Of a DNA stretch of 64,000 nucleotides, positions 17,655 through 27,269 are shown one piece after another (positions within the stretch are counted from its first letter, which is position 1; every line of letters starts with the position of its first letter). The translations under genes were made by a program, and so were the position numbers. Below the pieces are notes generated by a model. The model made no database searches. It had not been told where the DNA came from and saw only the letters and a program-made list of their open reading frames with translations. The stretch spans positions 389,477-453,476 of the forward strand of contig NZ_FORI01000001.1 of NCBI RefSeq assembly GCF_900113965.1, written 5' to 3'. This DNA is from Treponema bryantii (GTDB lineage Bacteria > Spirochaetota > Spirochaetia > Treponematales > Treponemataceae).

Positions 17655-19994
17655 ATGAAAAAATCATTTTTTGTACTCTCTTTGTTTTTTTTAACGGCCC
17701 TTGCATTTTCAGACGAGGTTAAGCCATTATACAGACTTCCGGAAAAGTCACCAGTGTCTTCACTGGACGGTGATTCGGAAACAGAAGTATTCCTCGTTGG
17801 GTCAGATAACGGATTATTCCGTGTTACTAACAGAAATTCTGCCATTCCATTGTGGACAGAAGGCCGCGTAGACCAGCTTTTAAGTGTAAATCTTCCTGAT
17901 GATTCTGGTATTATACGTTCTTCATGGCTCATGCGTACTCAAAAGGGTATTTTCTATTCAAATGATCTTAAGAATTTTGAAGAACGTGATAATGGACTTC
18001 CATTCTTAACAATCAAAACATTCAAAGAAGGTCAAAAAACTCTCTCGCTGCAGATTCAGGAACTTAAAGATATATCTGTGAATCCGCTTAACAACAGCGA
18101 AGTAGTTACTGCTACTAAAGACAGCGTTTATTATAGTAATGATGCCGGAAAAACCTGGAAAGATCTTGGTTCAATGAGTAAGAATTCTCCGGGTGTAAAG
18201 GCAGTGGCTGTTGCAACTCTGGAAGGACAGAGTGTTGTGTTTATGGCACATCCTATTTTTGGTCTTTCTTATATTTATCCTGATAAAATTAAGGCTGGCT
18301 GGACAGATATTGATGCTGGTTTTGAAAAAATGCCTTCTCTTACATCATCAGATGAACTTGCAGACATTCTTCCTGTAGTGCGTACAAATGCAGACGGCTC
18401 AGTATATACAGAAATCTACATATCACAAACTTATATGCCTCGCATTTACCGTCTGAACTGGCAGGAAAAGAAGGGTGAACTCATTTACACAGGAGCAGAG
18501 CCTACTGATGTAACAGACGGACTTACTACAATCGACAATGTTCTTCTATATACAAGACTCGAAGGCTTTGGTGCTATTGATCTGGATAGTCTTCAGAGCC
18601 CTGGAACTCCGAGTCAGGAAAGAGACTGGCATGAAGCATTTTCTTCTGTACCGGGCATGATTAATACAGCCTGGATTCCTCAGTCTAGAAGCGGCTTTGC
18701 ACACGGGCTTCAGTTGAACGAACTCTGGCTGCTTTATCCTGGAACTGTAAACTCTCCTTATGCTGAAATTGCAAACGGACGCAAGAGTATTTATGCTTCG
18801 GCATATCAGTGCAGTTTCCCTGAGGGCGTTGCAAAATTTAAGAAGGCTGTAAAAGACCGCAATATGAATTCCATCGTAATTGATATGAAGGATGACTACG
18901 GTTTCTTACGATATGACTCGCACGATCCTCTTGTTCTGGAAAAATGTTCTACATCTGGTTATGCAATCAAAGATCTTGATAAGTTCATTAAGGAATTTAA
19001 GGATGAAGGAATTTATCTGGTTGCTCGCATTGTAACATTCAAAGACCGTTCTCTTTCAAAATACAAAAATGGAAAATATGCTGTCTGGGACAAAAAGCTC
19101 AATAAGCCTTGGATGGGAATTAAGGGCTATGATGATGTTCTGGATGAAAACGGGGAATCAACCGGTAATAAGGAAACTGCATATTATGATGAGCAGTGGG
19201 TAGACCCATATTCAGAAGAAGTTTGGGAATATAATGTTGCAATTGCAAAAGAGCTTGTTGCCCGCGGCTTTGATGAAATTCAGTTTGACTATATTCGTTT
19301 CCCAACTGATGGTTTGAATCTTTATAATGCTCAGTACCGCTGGCAGGATAAGGGAATGGACAAGGAATCTGCTTTGATTTCGTTCCTCTCTTATGCTCGT
19401 GCAAATATTCAGGCTCCTATTGGAATTGATATTTATGGTGCAAACGGCTGGTACCGCAGTGGAACAAGAACCGGTCAGGATGCAGAAATGCTTGCTGAAT
19501 ATGTTGATGTAATTGGTCCAATGTTCTATCCAAGTCATTTTGAGCAGACCTTCTTAAACTACGCGCCGGTTGCAGACCGCACTTACCGCATTTACTACTA
19601 TGGCTCCTTCCGAAATACTGTGCTTTGCCGTAACCGCGCAATTATTCGTCCGTGGGTTCAGTCTTTCTATCTGAATGTAAGTTACGACAGACTTTATTAC
19701 GATTCTGATTATATTAAAAAGCAATTCTTTGGAGTTCGCGATTCTCTGGACCGCGGCTATATGTGCTGGAATAACTCCGGCGAATATGGAACAACTCCAC
19801 CTGATATTGGCGAAACAGAAACCTTTATTGGAACTGCGGCAGAGGCGAGCAGGGAGTTCCGTAAACCTGCAATTGGTGATAAGATGAAGCCTCTTTATGT
19901 AGATTCGGATGTTTCGGTATTGGACAGTATTTTGTATCCTTACCGCGAGGAGGAAACAACTAGTTTCCGTCCATTCCTGAAGGTAATGCCGTAA
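17655..19994 (+). CDS. Exported DUF4015 putative glycoside hydrolase
   Basis: A 779-residue exported protein with signal peptide KKSFFVLSLFFLTALAFS. The first ~330 residues contain short repeats of the kind found in beta-propellers (VSSLDGDSETEVFLVGSDNG, VYYSNDAGKTWKDLG, the latter a BNR/Asp-box pattern). From about residue 375 the protein matches the DUF4015 putative glycoside hydrolase domain, a TIM-barrel family. Visible blocks are NSIVIDMKDDYG, GIYLVARIVTFKD, QWVDPYSEEVWEYN, FDEIQFDYIRFPTDG and IGIDIYGANGWYR. The conserved acidic residues in IDMKDD and QFDYIRFP are candidate catalytic groups. It follows the HD-GYP-like gene after 32 bp and may end the surface-protein operon. Confidence 0.8.
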   Translation: MKKSFFVLSLFFLTALAFSDEVKPLYRLPEKSPVSSLDGDSETEVFLVGSDNGLFRVTNRNSAIPLWTEGRVDQLLSVNLPDDSGIIRSSWLMRTQKGIFYSNDLKNFEERDNGLPFLTIKTFKEGQKTLSLQIQELKDISVNPLNNSEVVTATKDSVYYSNDAGKTWKDLGSMSKNSPGVKAVAVATLEGQSVVFMAHPIFGLSYIYPDKIKAGWTDIDAGFEKMPSLTSSDELADILPVVRTNADGSVYTEIYISQTYMPRIYRLNWQEKKGELIYTGAEPTDVTDGLTTIDNVLLYTRLEGFGAIDLDSLQSPGTPSQERDWHEAFSSVPGMINTAWIPQSRSGFAHGLQLNELWLLYPGTVNSPYAEIANGRKSIYASAYQCSFPEGVAKFKKAVKDRNMNSIVIDMKDDYGFLRYDSHDPLVLEKCSTSGYAIKDLDKFIKEFKDEGIYLVARIVTFKDRSLSKYKNGKYAVWDKKLNKPWMGIKGYDDVLDENGESTGNKETAYYDEQWVDPYSEEVWEYNVAIAKELVARGFDEIQFDYIRFPTDGLNLYNAQYRWQDKGMDKESALISFLSYARANIQAPIGIDIYGANGWYRSGTRTGQDAEMLAEYVDVIGPMFYPSHFEQTFLNYAPVADRTYRIYYYGSFRNTVLCRNRAIIRPWVQSFYLNVSYDRLYYDSDYIKKQFFGVRDSLDRGYMCWNNSGEYGTTPPDIGETETFIGTAAEASREFRKPAIGDKMKPLYVDSDVSVLDSILYPYREEETTSFRPFLKVMP

Positions 19995-20025
19995 TCTCGT
20001 ACTTAAACATAAAGAAAGGAAGAAT

Positions 20026-21513
20026 ATGACACCTAACCAGTACACTCCGGAAGAACCAATTTCATCTATAGCCACAGCCCTTGCGCCTGCTGCTTTGGGG
20101 ATTGTGCGTGTTTCGGGAAAGGGGTGTATTGAGCTTGTGAGCAAGGTTTTTAGCAGACCAAAGGCGCTGCTTGAGGCGGCGGGGAATACCTTAGTTTACG
20201 GTTGGATACAAAGCCCGGTGGTTGCGGTCCCTGAGCCTGTCGAAGGGGTCGAAACTACCGGTGTCGAGGTCCCTGAGGGCGAGGTCTCAAAAATTGACGA
20301 GGTTATGCTCGCTGTTTACCGTGCTCCAAAATCGTTTACCGGCGAGGACATGGTCGAGATTTTCTGCCATGGTGGTCCTGCGGTTGTAACTGCAATTCAA
20401 AATCTTATGCTTAAAATCGGCTTCCGCCAGGCTAACCGTGGTGAATATACTTTCCGCGCTTTTATCAACGGAAAAACAGATCTTACAAAGGCAGAAGCTG
20501 TTAAAGAAATCATAGACTCTCATACTGATGCTTCCCGTTCACATGCAGCCGGCCGTCTTGCTGGCTCGCTATTTGCAGAAATCGATGACATTAAAAAGCT
20601 CATTATAGATACGCTCGCCGCTATTGAGGTTGAGATTGAGTACCCGGAGGATGAAGAGACTATTGCAGATTCTTTTGACCGGGAAGATATTGAAATGGCG
20701 GCTCGCCGGCTCCGCGCGCTCGCGGATTCGTGGCGCGGCGAAAAATTGTATCAGGATGGCGCGCGCGTAGTATTGGCGGGGCGCACCAACGCCGGAAAAT
20801 CTTCTTTATTCAATGCAATTCTCAAAGAGGAGCGTGCAATAGTAAGCGACATTGAGGGAACGACCCGCGACTGGCTGGAAAGTTGGGCAAGCATAAACGG
20901 CATTCCCGTGCGCCTTTTCGATACAGCCGGCCTCCGCGAAACCAGCGACGTTATTGAAGCTCAGGGCGTAGAAATCAGCCGTAACCTCGTCCACGACGCA
21001 GATGTTGTTTTGTATCTTGTTGATGGAACTCAGGGCCTTAACGACGAAGATCGCCAGTTCATAGAAAACTGCCAGGAGCCTCTGATTCTTGTATTTACCA
21101 AGAGCGATAAGGCCGGGGGCACAACAGAAAAAGCTGGTCATGCTGAACTTGGTTCAGCATCTCAAGACAGACCCCGAAACAAGTTCGGGGTGACAGAAAA
21201 CTCAATACATATCTCCTCAAAAACCGGCGCCGGCCTTTCCGATCTTTTTTCAAAAATTACCGCCATCCTCACCGCCGGTCTTTCAACCGAACGCACACAG
21301 GCAGGCCTTGGTTCTGCCCGTCAAAAAGAAGCCGTTTCCGCTGCCCTCGAAAGCGTTGAACACGCCCTCATCAGTGCCGACGACAACTACACCCTCGACG
21401 CCGTAGTTCAGGACCTCGAAGACGCCCTCGACTCCCTCGGCGAAGTAACCGGCGACGTAACCCCAGACGACGTTCTAGGCAGCATTTTTGCCAACTTCTG
21501 TGTAGGAAAATAA
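20026..21513 (+). CDS. mnmE: tRNA modification GTPase MnmE
   Basis: MnmE (TrmE), which with MnmG makes the 5-carboxymethylaminomethyl group on wobble uridine. Visible are the N-terminal tetrahydrofolate domain (IATALAPAALGIVRVSG, SFTGEDMVEIFCHGG) and the inserted G domain with G1 AGRTNAGKSS, G2 GTTRD, G3 DTAGL and G4 TKSD. The C-terminus FCVGK carries the catalytic Cys of the family (CIGK-type end). The length of 495 residues is about 40 above usual. Two in-frame segments encoded by palindromic repeats account for this: near residues 64-86 (VPEPVEG region) and near 370-390 (HAELGSASQ region). Both fall in variable loops, so the enzyme should still fold. A GGAAG ribosome-binding site precedes the ATG. 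Confidence 0.95.
   Translation: MTPNQYTPEEPISSIATALAPAALGIVRVSGKGCIELVSKVFSRPKALLEAAGNTLVYGWIQSPVVAVPEPVEGVETTGVEVPEGEVSKIDEVMLAVYRAPKSFTGEDMVEIFCHGGPAVVTAIQNLMLKIGFRQANRGEYTFRAFINGKTDLTKAEAVKEIIDSHTDASRSHAAGRLAGSLFAEIDDIKKLIIDTLAAIEVEIEYPEDEETIADSFDREDIEMAARRLRALADSWRGEKLYQDGARVVLAGRTNAGKSSLFNAILKEERAIVSDIEGTTRDWLESWASINGIPVRLFDTAGLRETSDVIEAQGVEISRNLVHDADVVLYLVDGTQGLNDEDRQFIENCQEPLILVFTKSDKAGGTTEKAGHAELGSASQDRPRNKFGVTENSIHISSKTGAGLSDLFSKITAILTAGLSTERTQAGLGSARQKEAVSAALESVEHALISADDNYTLDAVVQDLEDALDSLGEVTGDVTPDDVLGSIFANFCVGK
20216..20262 (+). repeat. Palindromic element of the GGTGGTT...AACYACC family, inside mnmE
   Basis: The element begins GGTGGTTGCGGTCCCTGAG and ends GGTCGAAACTACC. Its ends are inverted repeats (GGTGGTT versus AACTACC). 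It is related to the reverse complement of the intergenic element at 37969-38076, with which it shares GGTCCCTGAGCCTG and TCGAAGGG. It is translated in frame as part of MnmE and adds roughly 20 residues between two strands of the folate-binding domain. A partial second motif (GAGGTCCCTGAGGG) follows up to about 20283. Confidence 0.75.
21137..21195 (+). repeat. Double palindromic element (GTCAT...family), inside mnmE
   Basis: Two hairpin modules lie back to back. GTCATGCTGAACTTGGTTCA begins the first, which folds on GCTGAAC/GTTCAGC. The second folds on CCCCGAA/TTCGGGG and ends GGTGACA. The same family is seen at 56561-56587 (GTCATTCTGAACTTGTTTCA) outside genes. Here it is read in frame as HAELGSASQDRPRNKFGVT within the loop after the G4 motif of the MnmE GTPase domain. 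Confidence 0.75.
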
Positions 21514-21658
21514 AGCCGACTGGCTAACCCGGATGGCCGACCCGGGCAATAAAAATTTGCAATCTAAAAATTCTGTGTTAAAATTATAGATAAGTAAAAC
21601 GTTTTCTTAAAAATCTGTTTTTTTTCAAGCGTTTTACCGATAATTTTATTGTAGATGT

Positions 21659-21670
21659 CGGCAATTGCCG
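21659..21670. other. Perfect 12-bp palindrome in the mnmE-lipoprotein intergenic region
   Basis: CGGCAATTGCCG lies in the 250-bp gap between mnmE and the giant lipoprotein gene at 21764. It could be a protein-binding dyad or the tip of a small hairpin. The rest of the gap is A+T-rich with T-tracts, plus an imperfect C/G hairpin just after mnmE (about 21535-21550). No promoter is called with confidence. Confidence 0.35.
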
Positions 21671-21763
21671 GAAAAGTTATACCAAATAAAAAGTTTTTAC
21701 ATCTCCCGACCAATCGCAGACTAATCTCAACAAAAAGTATTTTTTATTTCAGGATTTTGTATC

Positions 21764-24700
21764 ATGAAAAAAAGTATCAGTTCATTCATTTTCGCCCTGG
21801 CAGCACTGTCTGTATTCTTTTTTAATTCTTGTGAAGTTGGATTAGGAAAATCTCCTGACCTGGAAGCCCCTGTTATTAAAATTACCAGTATGGAAAGTGG
21901 GGGAACTGTTGTAAATGGGTCTGAATTTGGCAGCGTAATCTATTGTAAACGTGATGCAGTATTTAAGGGAACTGCTACAGATAATGAGAGAGTACAATCT
22001 GTTTTTGTAGAAATTAAGTGGGATGGAGAAGAAAAATATACATATTTAACTGGTGCTACATTAAGAGATGATTCATGGATAGCAGATATAAATTTTGATA
22101 AAGAAGGTGTAGCAAGCTTAAAGTTCTCTGTAACAGATTATGCAGAAAATTATTCTACAAGATCTTCACAGGTAATTACTTTATTTATTGATGATACAGC
22201 TCCAGTAGGAAATACATGGTATATAGACAGAAAGGTAAACGGAATTCAGTATTCTTTAAGAGATCGTACATATCTTGAAGGATTAAATCTCGATGATTCT
22301 GAAAATAAAGATGCTGCCCAGAATGTTTCTTTCTCAATTCGTGGAAGCTTTAGTGATACTATGGGCATCAAGAATGTGTATATAGAATTATTTGATGAAG
22401 GCGGAAATAAACTTTGTAAGATTGATAAAACAGAAGACAGCGGATTATATGCTCCGGAATTCCTTGTGACTGCTTCGGATCTTTCTGCCCTCAATGATGA
22501 TAAACATTATATTGAGGTACGTTATTCAGCCGAAGATGTTGTTACAGTACCTGAATCAAATAAAGTTGAACATGTAAAAATTCCAAGTGGCTGGTTCATC
22601 TGGTGGCCAGACAGCGATAAACCAAGAATTGTTCCTTCAACAGCTCCTGGTGAAGATAATATCCTTCATCTTAACATTAAAACAACATTGAGTTTGACGC
22701 TTTTTGATGATGACTGTCTTGATGAAGCATATTGTGCACTTTTAACTAATAGTGAATATACTGCTTTAAGTTCAAATTGGATTACGAATCCAGAGAGCAT
22801 TTATAATGCAACAAACGATAATGATCGTAAGGGAAAGTTTGAGTCTGATTCCCATAATACAACAAGAGAAGTTGTAAAACCTTTAAAAGCTCCTGATACT
22901 CCAGATACAACAATGCATCTTGTGGCATATGCAAAAGATATTTCATATGCATTGGATGGAACAGAAAATCCTTCTGAAATAACAATTATTGATGTTCCGG
23001 TTCAGGTAACAGATATTTCAACACCTAAACTCTTTATCACATCTCCATCAAACAATTCAATTCCTACAATGGTAATGGCTGATAATAATAGTAAAGCCAA
23101 TGTTACAATTACAGGTCAAACATTGGATACAACAGGTTGTGAGTTCCTTGAGTTTGTATGGGTACCGAATTCAATTACAAATAAATATGCTACTGCAAAG
23201 GAATGGCTTGATACTCTTACAACAAAAGAATCTCATAATGAGTTAGCTCAGTCTCCGACACGTACAAAAACATATAATGGAATGAAGCTATGGTCTGTTC
23301 CACTCACAATGGCTCCAGATGAAGGTTCGTTTAAGAAGCATACTTTCAGTTTTACAGTAGACTTGTTTAATGATTTTATTAAACCGGGTACAAGTGAAAA
23401 TGAAAAAAAATATGATAAATATTTTCTTGTTAAACTTACGCGTCTTGATGGAAATTCAATTTATTCAGAATATACTCTTAAAAAAGATGATACTCCTCCA
23501 ATAATAATTGCAGTTAATCCTTCTGGAGATATGCAGGCAGTTTCAAATGAAGGAGATTATACTCTTAAATTTTATGCTACAAAGGCAAGCGGATTACCAA
23601 TTGATATTAATGAATACAAAATAGATAAAATTGAAGGTACAACAGCAATACCTGTGGAAGGCGCTGCTTATAACAATTCAACTGGTTATTATGAAGCAGT
23701 AATCTCAAATGCAGATTTAACAGCTATGTCTAGTAAAGGTGAAAAACCAAAATATCGTTTTACTGCGAAAGATGTTTTTGAGAAATCAAGTACGGCACAA
23801 TATACTCTTATTGTAAGTTCGCTACCTTCTTTAATAAGTGTTTCGTCTACATCACCAGATAAGCTTGGAAAAGGAGACTCTGTAGATATAACAGTTGCTT
23901 TTAGTAAAGCAGTAAATCTTGTTGCAGCCGAAAAATCAGAGACAGATCCACATCTCTGGTTAAAGATAAAAGGTATTACAAATACAACCTGTACTCCAAA
24001 TAAAACTTCTACTTCAGCTGAAAAAGCAAAGTATGTTAGTGGAGACGGTTCTACAACACTCCATTTTGAATATCAGATTGAAGATGGAGATTATACAAAT
24101 ACCAATGATGTTTTGAAATTATTTGCAGATGCTTCAAATATAGTGTTTGTAACAGACAATGATGCAGCAAGTGCATCATTTACAAGCGATAGAGTAATAA
24201 TTGGTTCATTCACAAATGAATTTGATACAAAGAACATTAAGGTAGATGGCGTTTCTCCAAAAATTGCAAATAATGGAATTCAAATTGAGACTACAGGAAC
24301 TACAGAAGAGATTGCTGCAATTACAAATAATGGAGTTAAATATTTACGCGAAGGAAAAACTCTTACAGTTAAAGTTACAATTACAGAACCTGTAACAGTA
24401 CAGGGAAATCCAAAGTTTAAGCTTACTACTAGTGAAGGTGATGTAGAGTTAGATTATGCCGGCCAAACTGATACTGAAAGTAATACTACTATTACCTTTA
24501 GCAAGAGAATTGCATCCGATGATAAAAATGGAAGACTTTCATATAGTCCGGCAAGTTGTATTAGTGGAACAGCTTATATACTCGATTCTTACAATAATCC
24601 TTTGACGTTAAGTTCAGGTAATACGGTAACTACTTCATTCTACATAGATACTAAAAAACCTAAGGCTCCTAGTATAATGGATGAATCTGGTGCAACTGGT

Positions 24701-27250
24701 ATTACATCAAATTATTATCAAACGTCATTAAAGTTTATTGTAGTAAAAGATCCGACTGATGCAACCATAAACAAAAGTCAGTATTCCACTAATGGGGGAA
24801 ATAACTGGAGTGACTATTCTTCTGTACAGACATTAACCAAATCTGCACAGTTGACAGCTCAAAGTATAGATTATGCGGGAAATATTTCTGATCCTGCTCC
24901 TGTTTTAACTATAGATATTAAAAATGCATTCCCAAATTATACTTTTGAATGTATAACGCCAAACGGATATCTCAATGCAGGGGAAAAGATTCAGTTTAAG
25001 GTTTCTTTTGATGCAAAGGTAAAGAAAACCACAAATAATGCAAAAATATATCTTTCAAAAAAAGAGAATGAAGAAGTTATTTCAACAAATGCTTATGCAG
25101 AACTAAAATCAACAAATGCAGATCCAGAAGATCCAGACGGTTGGTTTACAACAGCAACTTTTGAATATACTGTAAAAAAAGAGGATCAGTTTACAATAAA
25201 AGTAAAGTCAGGTAATGCAGATAATGAAGGTCTTCATCTTGATGATATAAAGGATGAGTATGGATTTACAGGTTCTGGTTTAACAACTGACTATTCAACT
25301 AAAGTTGTTTGTGATGGTGTAATTCCGTACATAAAAAGCATGACTCCAGATGGAGAAACTGAATCTGGTAGTAATGTTTATAAAAATGGTAGAAAAATAA
25401 CAATTGTATTTAATGAGCCGGTTCAAAAAGGAACTGGAAACATTACATTACGCCTGGTTAAAAAATGGGCAATCCCACCGGTAATAAAAGGAGATGATTT
25501 TAATACAATTTTGAACGCAATTCCTTCTTCATGGAGTGTTACTACAACAAAAAATAACGCAAGTATTACATTGAATGGAAAACAAGTTCTCTGCATGGAT
25601 GAAGCAGAAGATGTTCAGGATTTACGAACCGGAATAAAATATGATAATGATTATTATCATGGCTCTGGACAATACATTGGCCCATATAAAAAATCTTCGT
25701 ATGGAATAAAGAGTGATGGTTCTCCAAAAACTGATGAAGTTGCGTATGTGCTTGATGTAAATATGGGAATTTGGGAAACTTCAGATGCTCATTATTATGG
25801 AACAACTTATAAATCTAATGGTACAGCTACTGAGCCAGAAACACTTACTGCAGCAAATTCAACCAAGATTACTGCAGATAATATCAGAAATACTCTTGAG
25901 GCAGCAGGTTTTCATGAGCGTGTTCTCGATGTAACTGCAGAAGATTATGTAAAACCGAGTGAAACTATGGTAGATGGAAAAACGGTTAAAGATTATTCTA
26001 CCTATATCATAGAATTCCCTAAAGGATTAATTGATGATGATGATGATTTACCAAACGGACGTGAATGGGAACTTGTAATAGAAAAGGGTGCTTTTGTAGA
26101 TTATACAGGTAAGGAGTTTGGTTCAAAGTATAGTGATGAAGCTGCTACTACAACGACAAAAACACCAACAGATTCTATTATGAAAAATGATGGTAAATTA
26201 ACAGATTCTCTTGGTACATGGGATTCAGCTTCAGCTGGACGAGGTCGTAGTACTGTAACAGGTACTGCAAAACCGGTTGTTCTTGTTAAAACAACAAATG
26301 ATAAGAATTCTTTCTGGTCAGACAAGGTTGCAACTCCTGTAATTCGAATTGATCGATACAGTTATGGTGTTGGAGTTAAGCAGAGTGATGCTTCTGGAAA
26401 CCTTACAACTAGTGCAATTACTTCTGATGATACTGCTGCTGTTTCAAAACCTACGGGTTATGTTCGTGTAAGAATTGATTGTGAAACAGATGACGTTACA
26501 ATTGAATATGGAAAATCACTTGGAGCTGTTGATACAACACAACCTATAATAGCAGATACTGAATTAGCAAAAACTGTAATAACAGGATCAAAAGACAATA
26601 ATAATGACGATTATAAAAAAAATGAAAAAGTTTACTCAGATGCAAGTTGTTGGAAATATAAAGAGAGTTCAAATATCCCTTGTTATTCCTATGTATCCAC
26701 TACAGGACTTCCTGCAACAGCATTAGATAGCTTGAAATTGGGTTCATCATATACAAAGGATACTTTCTTTGCTGCAGGAAATGGAAAACATAATGAATCT
26801 TGTAAGGATTATATTGTAGCTCAGGCAAAGAAAACTGGCTTTACATCTTCTGACCTTGGTAAAGAATGTGCCTTCCAGACAGTTGTTCGTTTCTACCGAC
26901 CATGGGGAAATACAAACGAAAATAATGTTCAGTATTCGGCAGGTTTATCTAATGGACATACAGATTTCTCTATTCGCGGAACAACTTATTGGGGTGGAGA
27001 GCCAACTATCGTACCATATCCACTTCGCGATAGTCGTCCAGGATCTTGTTATTTAAGACGATGTTATAGAGATATAGATACAACTAATGGTGTCTATGAT
27101 TATTACTGGGTTAGTTATGAAATATTAGTTGAGTCATCTTACTCTGGTTATAACTGGATTGCTGGTAATTATTATGACTGGTGTCAGAATTGGGGCTATA
27201 TGTATCCTGGTGAATTATCAATCTGTGTAAATATGAAGAGCTGGAACTAA
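21764..27250 (+). CDS. Giant Ig-like lipoprotein (1828 aa), paralogue A
   Basis: A lipoprotein signal peptide is clear: hydrophobic core ALAALSVFFF followed by lipobox FNSC, then EVGLGKSPDLEAP. The body is a long series of Ig-like beta-sandwich repeats with motifs of the type FxGTATDNERVQSVFVEIKWD and VTGQTLDTTGCEFLEFVW. Several middle repeats resemble SbsA/Big-type domains (VSSTSPDKLGKGDSVDITVAFSK). The C-terminal ~120 residues are rich in Trp, Tyr and Cys (YRPWG, WCQNWGYMYPGELSICVN). The next gene, one base later, encodes a paralogue with the same N-terminal CEIGLG block and a related C-terminus (LYPGETLVLSLEDVD). Presumed location is the outer membrane surface; binding partner unknown. Confidence 0.8.
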   Translation: MKKSISSFIFALAALSVFFFNSCEVGLGKSPDLEAPVIKITSMESGGTVVNGSEFGSVIYCKRDAVFKGTATDNERVQSVFVEIKWDGEEKYTYLTGATLRDDSWIADINFDKEGVASLKFSVTDYAENYSTRSSQVITLFIDDTAPVGNTWYIDRKVNGIQYSLRDRTYLEGLNLDDSENKDAAQNVSFSIRGSFSDTMGIKNVYIELFDEGGNKLCKIDKTEDSGLYAPEFLVTASDLSALNDDKHYIEVRYSAEDVVTVPESNKVEHVKIPSGWFIWWPDSDKPRIVPSTAPGEDNILHLNIKTTLSLTLFDDDCLDEAYCALLTNSEYTALSSNWITNPESIYNATNDNDRKGKFESDSHNTTREVVKPLKAPDTPDTTMHLVAYAKDISYALDGTENPSEITIIDVPVQVTDISTPKLFITSPSNNSIPTMVMADNNSKANVTITGQTLDTTGCEFLEFVWVPNSITNKYATAKEWLDTLTTKESHNELAQSPTRTKTYNGMKLWSVPLTMAPDEGSFKKHTFSFTVDLFNDFIKPGTSENEKKYDKYFLVKLTRLDGNSIYSEYTLKKDDTPPIIIAVNPSGDMQAVSNEGDYTLKFYATKASGLPIDINEYKIDKIEGTTAIPVEGAAYNNSTGYYEAVISNADLTAMSSKGEKPKYRFTAKDVFEKSSTAQYTLIVSSLPSLISVSSTSPDKLGKGDSVDITVAFSKAVNLVAAEKSETDPHLWLKIKGITNTTCTPNKTSTSAEKAKYVSGDGSTTLHFEYQIEDGDYTNTNDVLKLFADASNIVFVTDNDAASASFTSDRVIIGSFTNEFDTKNIKVDGVSPKIANNGIQIETTGTTEEIAAITNNGVKYLREGKTLTVKVTITEPVTVQGNPKFKLTTSEGDVELDYAGQTDTESNTTITFSKRIASDDKNGRLSYSPASCISGTAYILDSYNNPLTLSSGNTVTTSFYIDTKKPKAPSIMDESGATGITSNYYQTSLKFIVVKDPTDATINKSQYSTNGGNNWSDYSSVQTLTKSAQLTAQSIDYAGNISDPAPVLTIDIKNAFPNYTFECITPNGYLNAGEKIQFKVSFDAKVKKTTNNAKIYLSKKENEEVISTNAYAELKSTNADPEDPDGWFTTATFEYTVKKEDQFTIKVKSGNADNEGLHLDDIKDEYGFTGSGLTTDYSTKVVCDGVIPYIKSMTPDGETESGSNVYKNGRKITIVFNEPVQKGTGNITLRLVKKWAIPPVIKGDDFNTILNAIPSSWSVTTTKNNASITLNGKQVLCMDEAEDVQDLRTGIKYDNDYYHGSGQYIGPYKKSSYGIKSDGSPKTDEVAYVLDVNMGIWETSDAHYYGTTYKSNGTATEPETLTAANSTKITADNIRNTLEAAGFHERVLDVTAEDYVKPSETMVDGKTVKDYSTYIIEFPKGLIDDDDDLPNGREWELVIEKGAFVDYTGKEFGSKYSDEAATTTTKTPTDSIMKNDGKLTDSLGTWDSASAGRGRSTVTGTAKPVVLVKTTNDKNSFWSDKVATPVIRIDRYSYGVGVKQSDASGNLTTSAITSDDTAAVSKPTGYVRVRIDCETDDVTIEYGKSLGAVDTTQPIIADTELAKTVITGSKDNNNDDYKKNEKVYSDASCWKYKESSNIPCYSYVSTTGLPATALDSLKLGSSYTKDTFFAAGNGKHNESCKDYIVAQAKKTGFTSSDLGKECAFQTVVRFYRPWGNTNENNVQYSAGLSNGHTDFSIRGTTYWGGEPTIVPYPLRDSRPGSCYLRRCYRDIDTTNGVYDYYWVSYEILVESSYSGYNWIAGNYYDWCQNWGYMYPGELSICVNMKSWN

Positions 27251-27269
27251 GATGATAGGAGAAAAAGTT

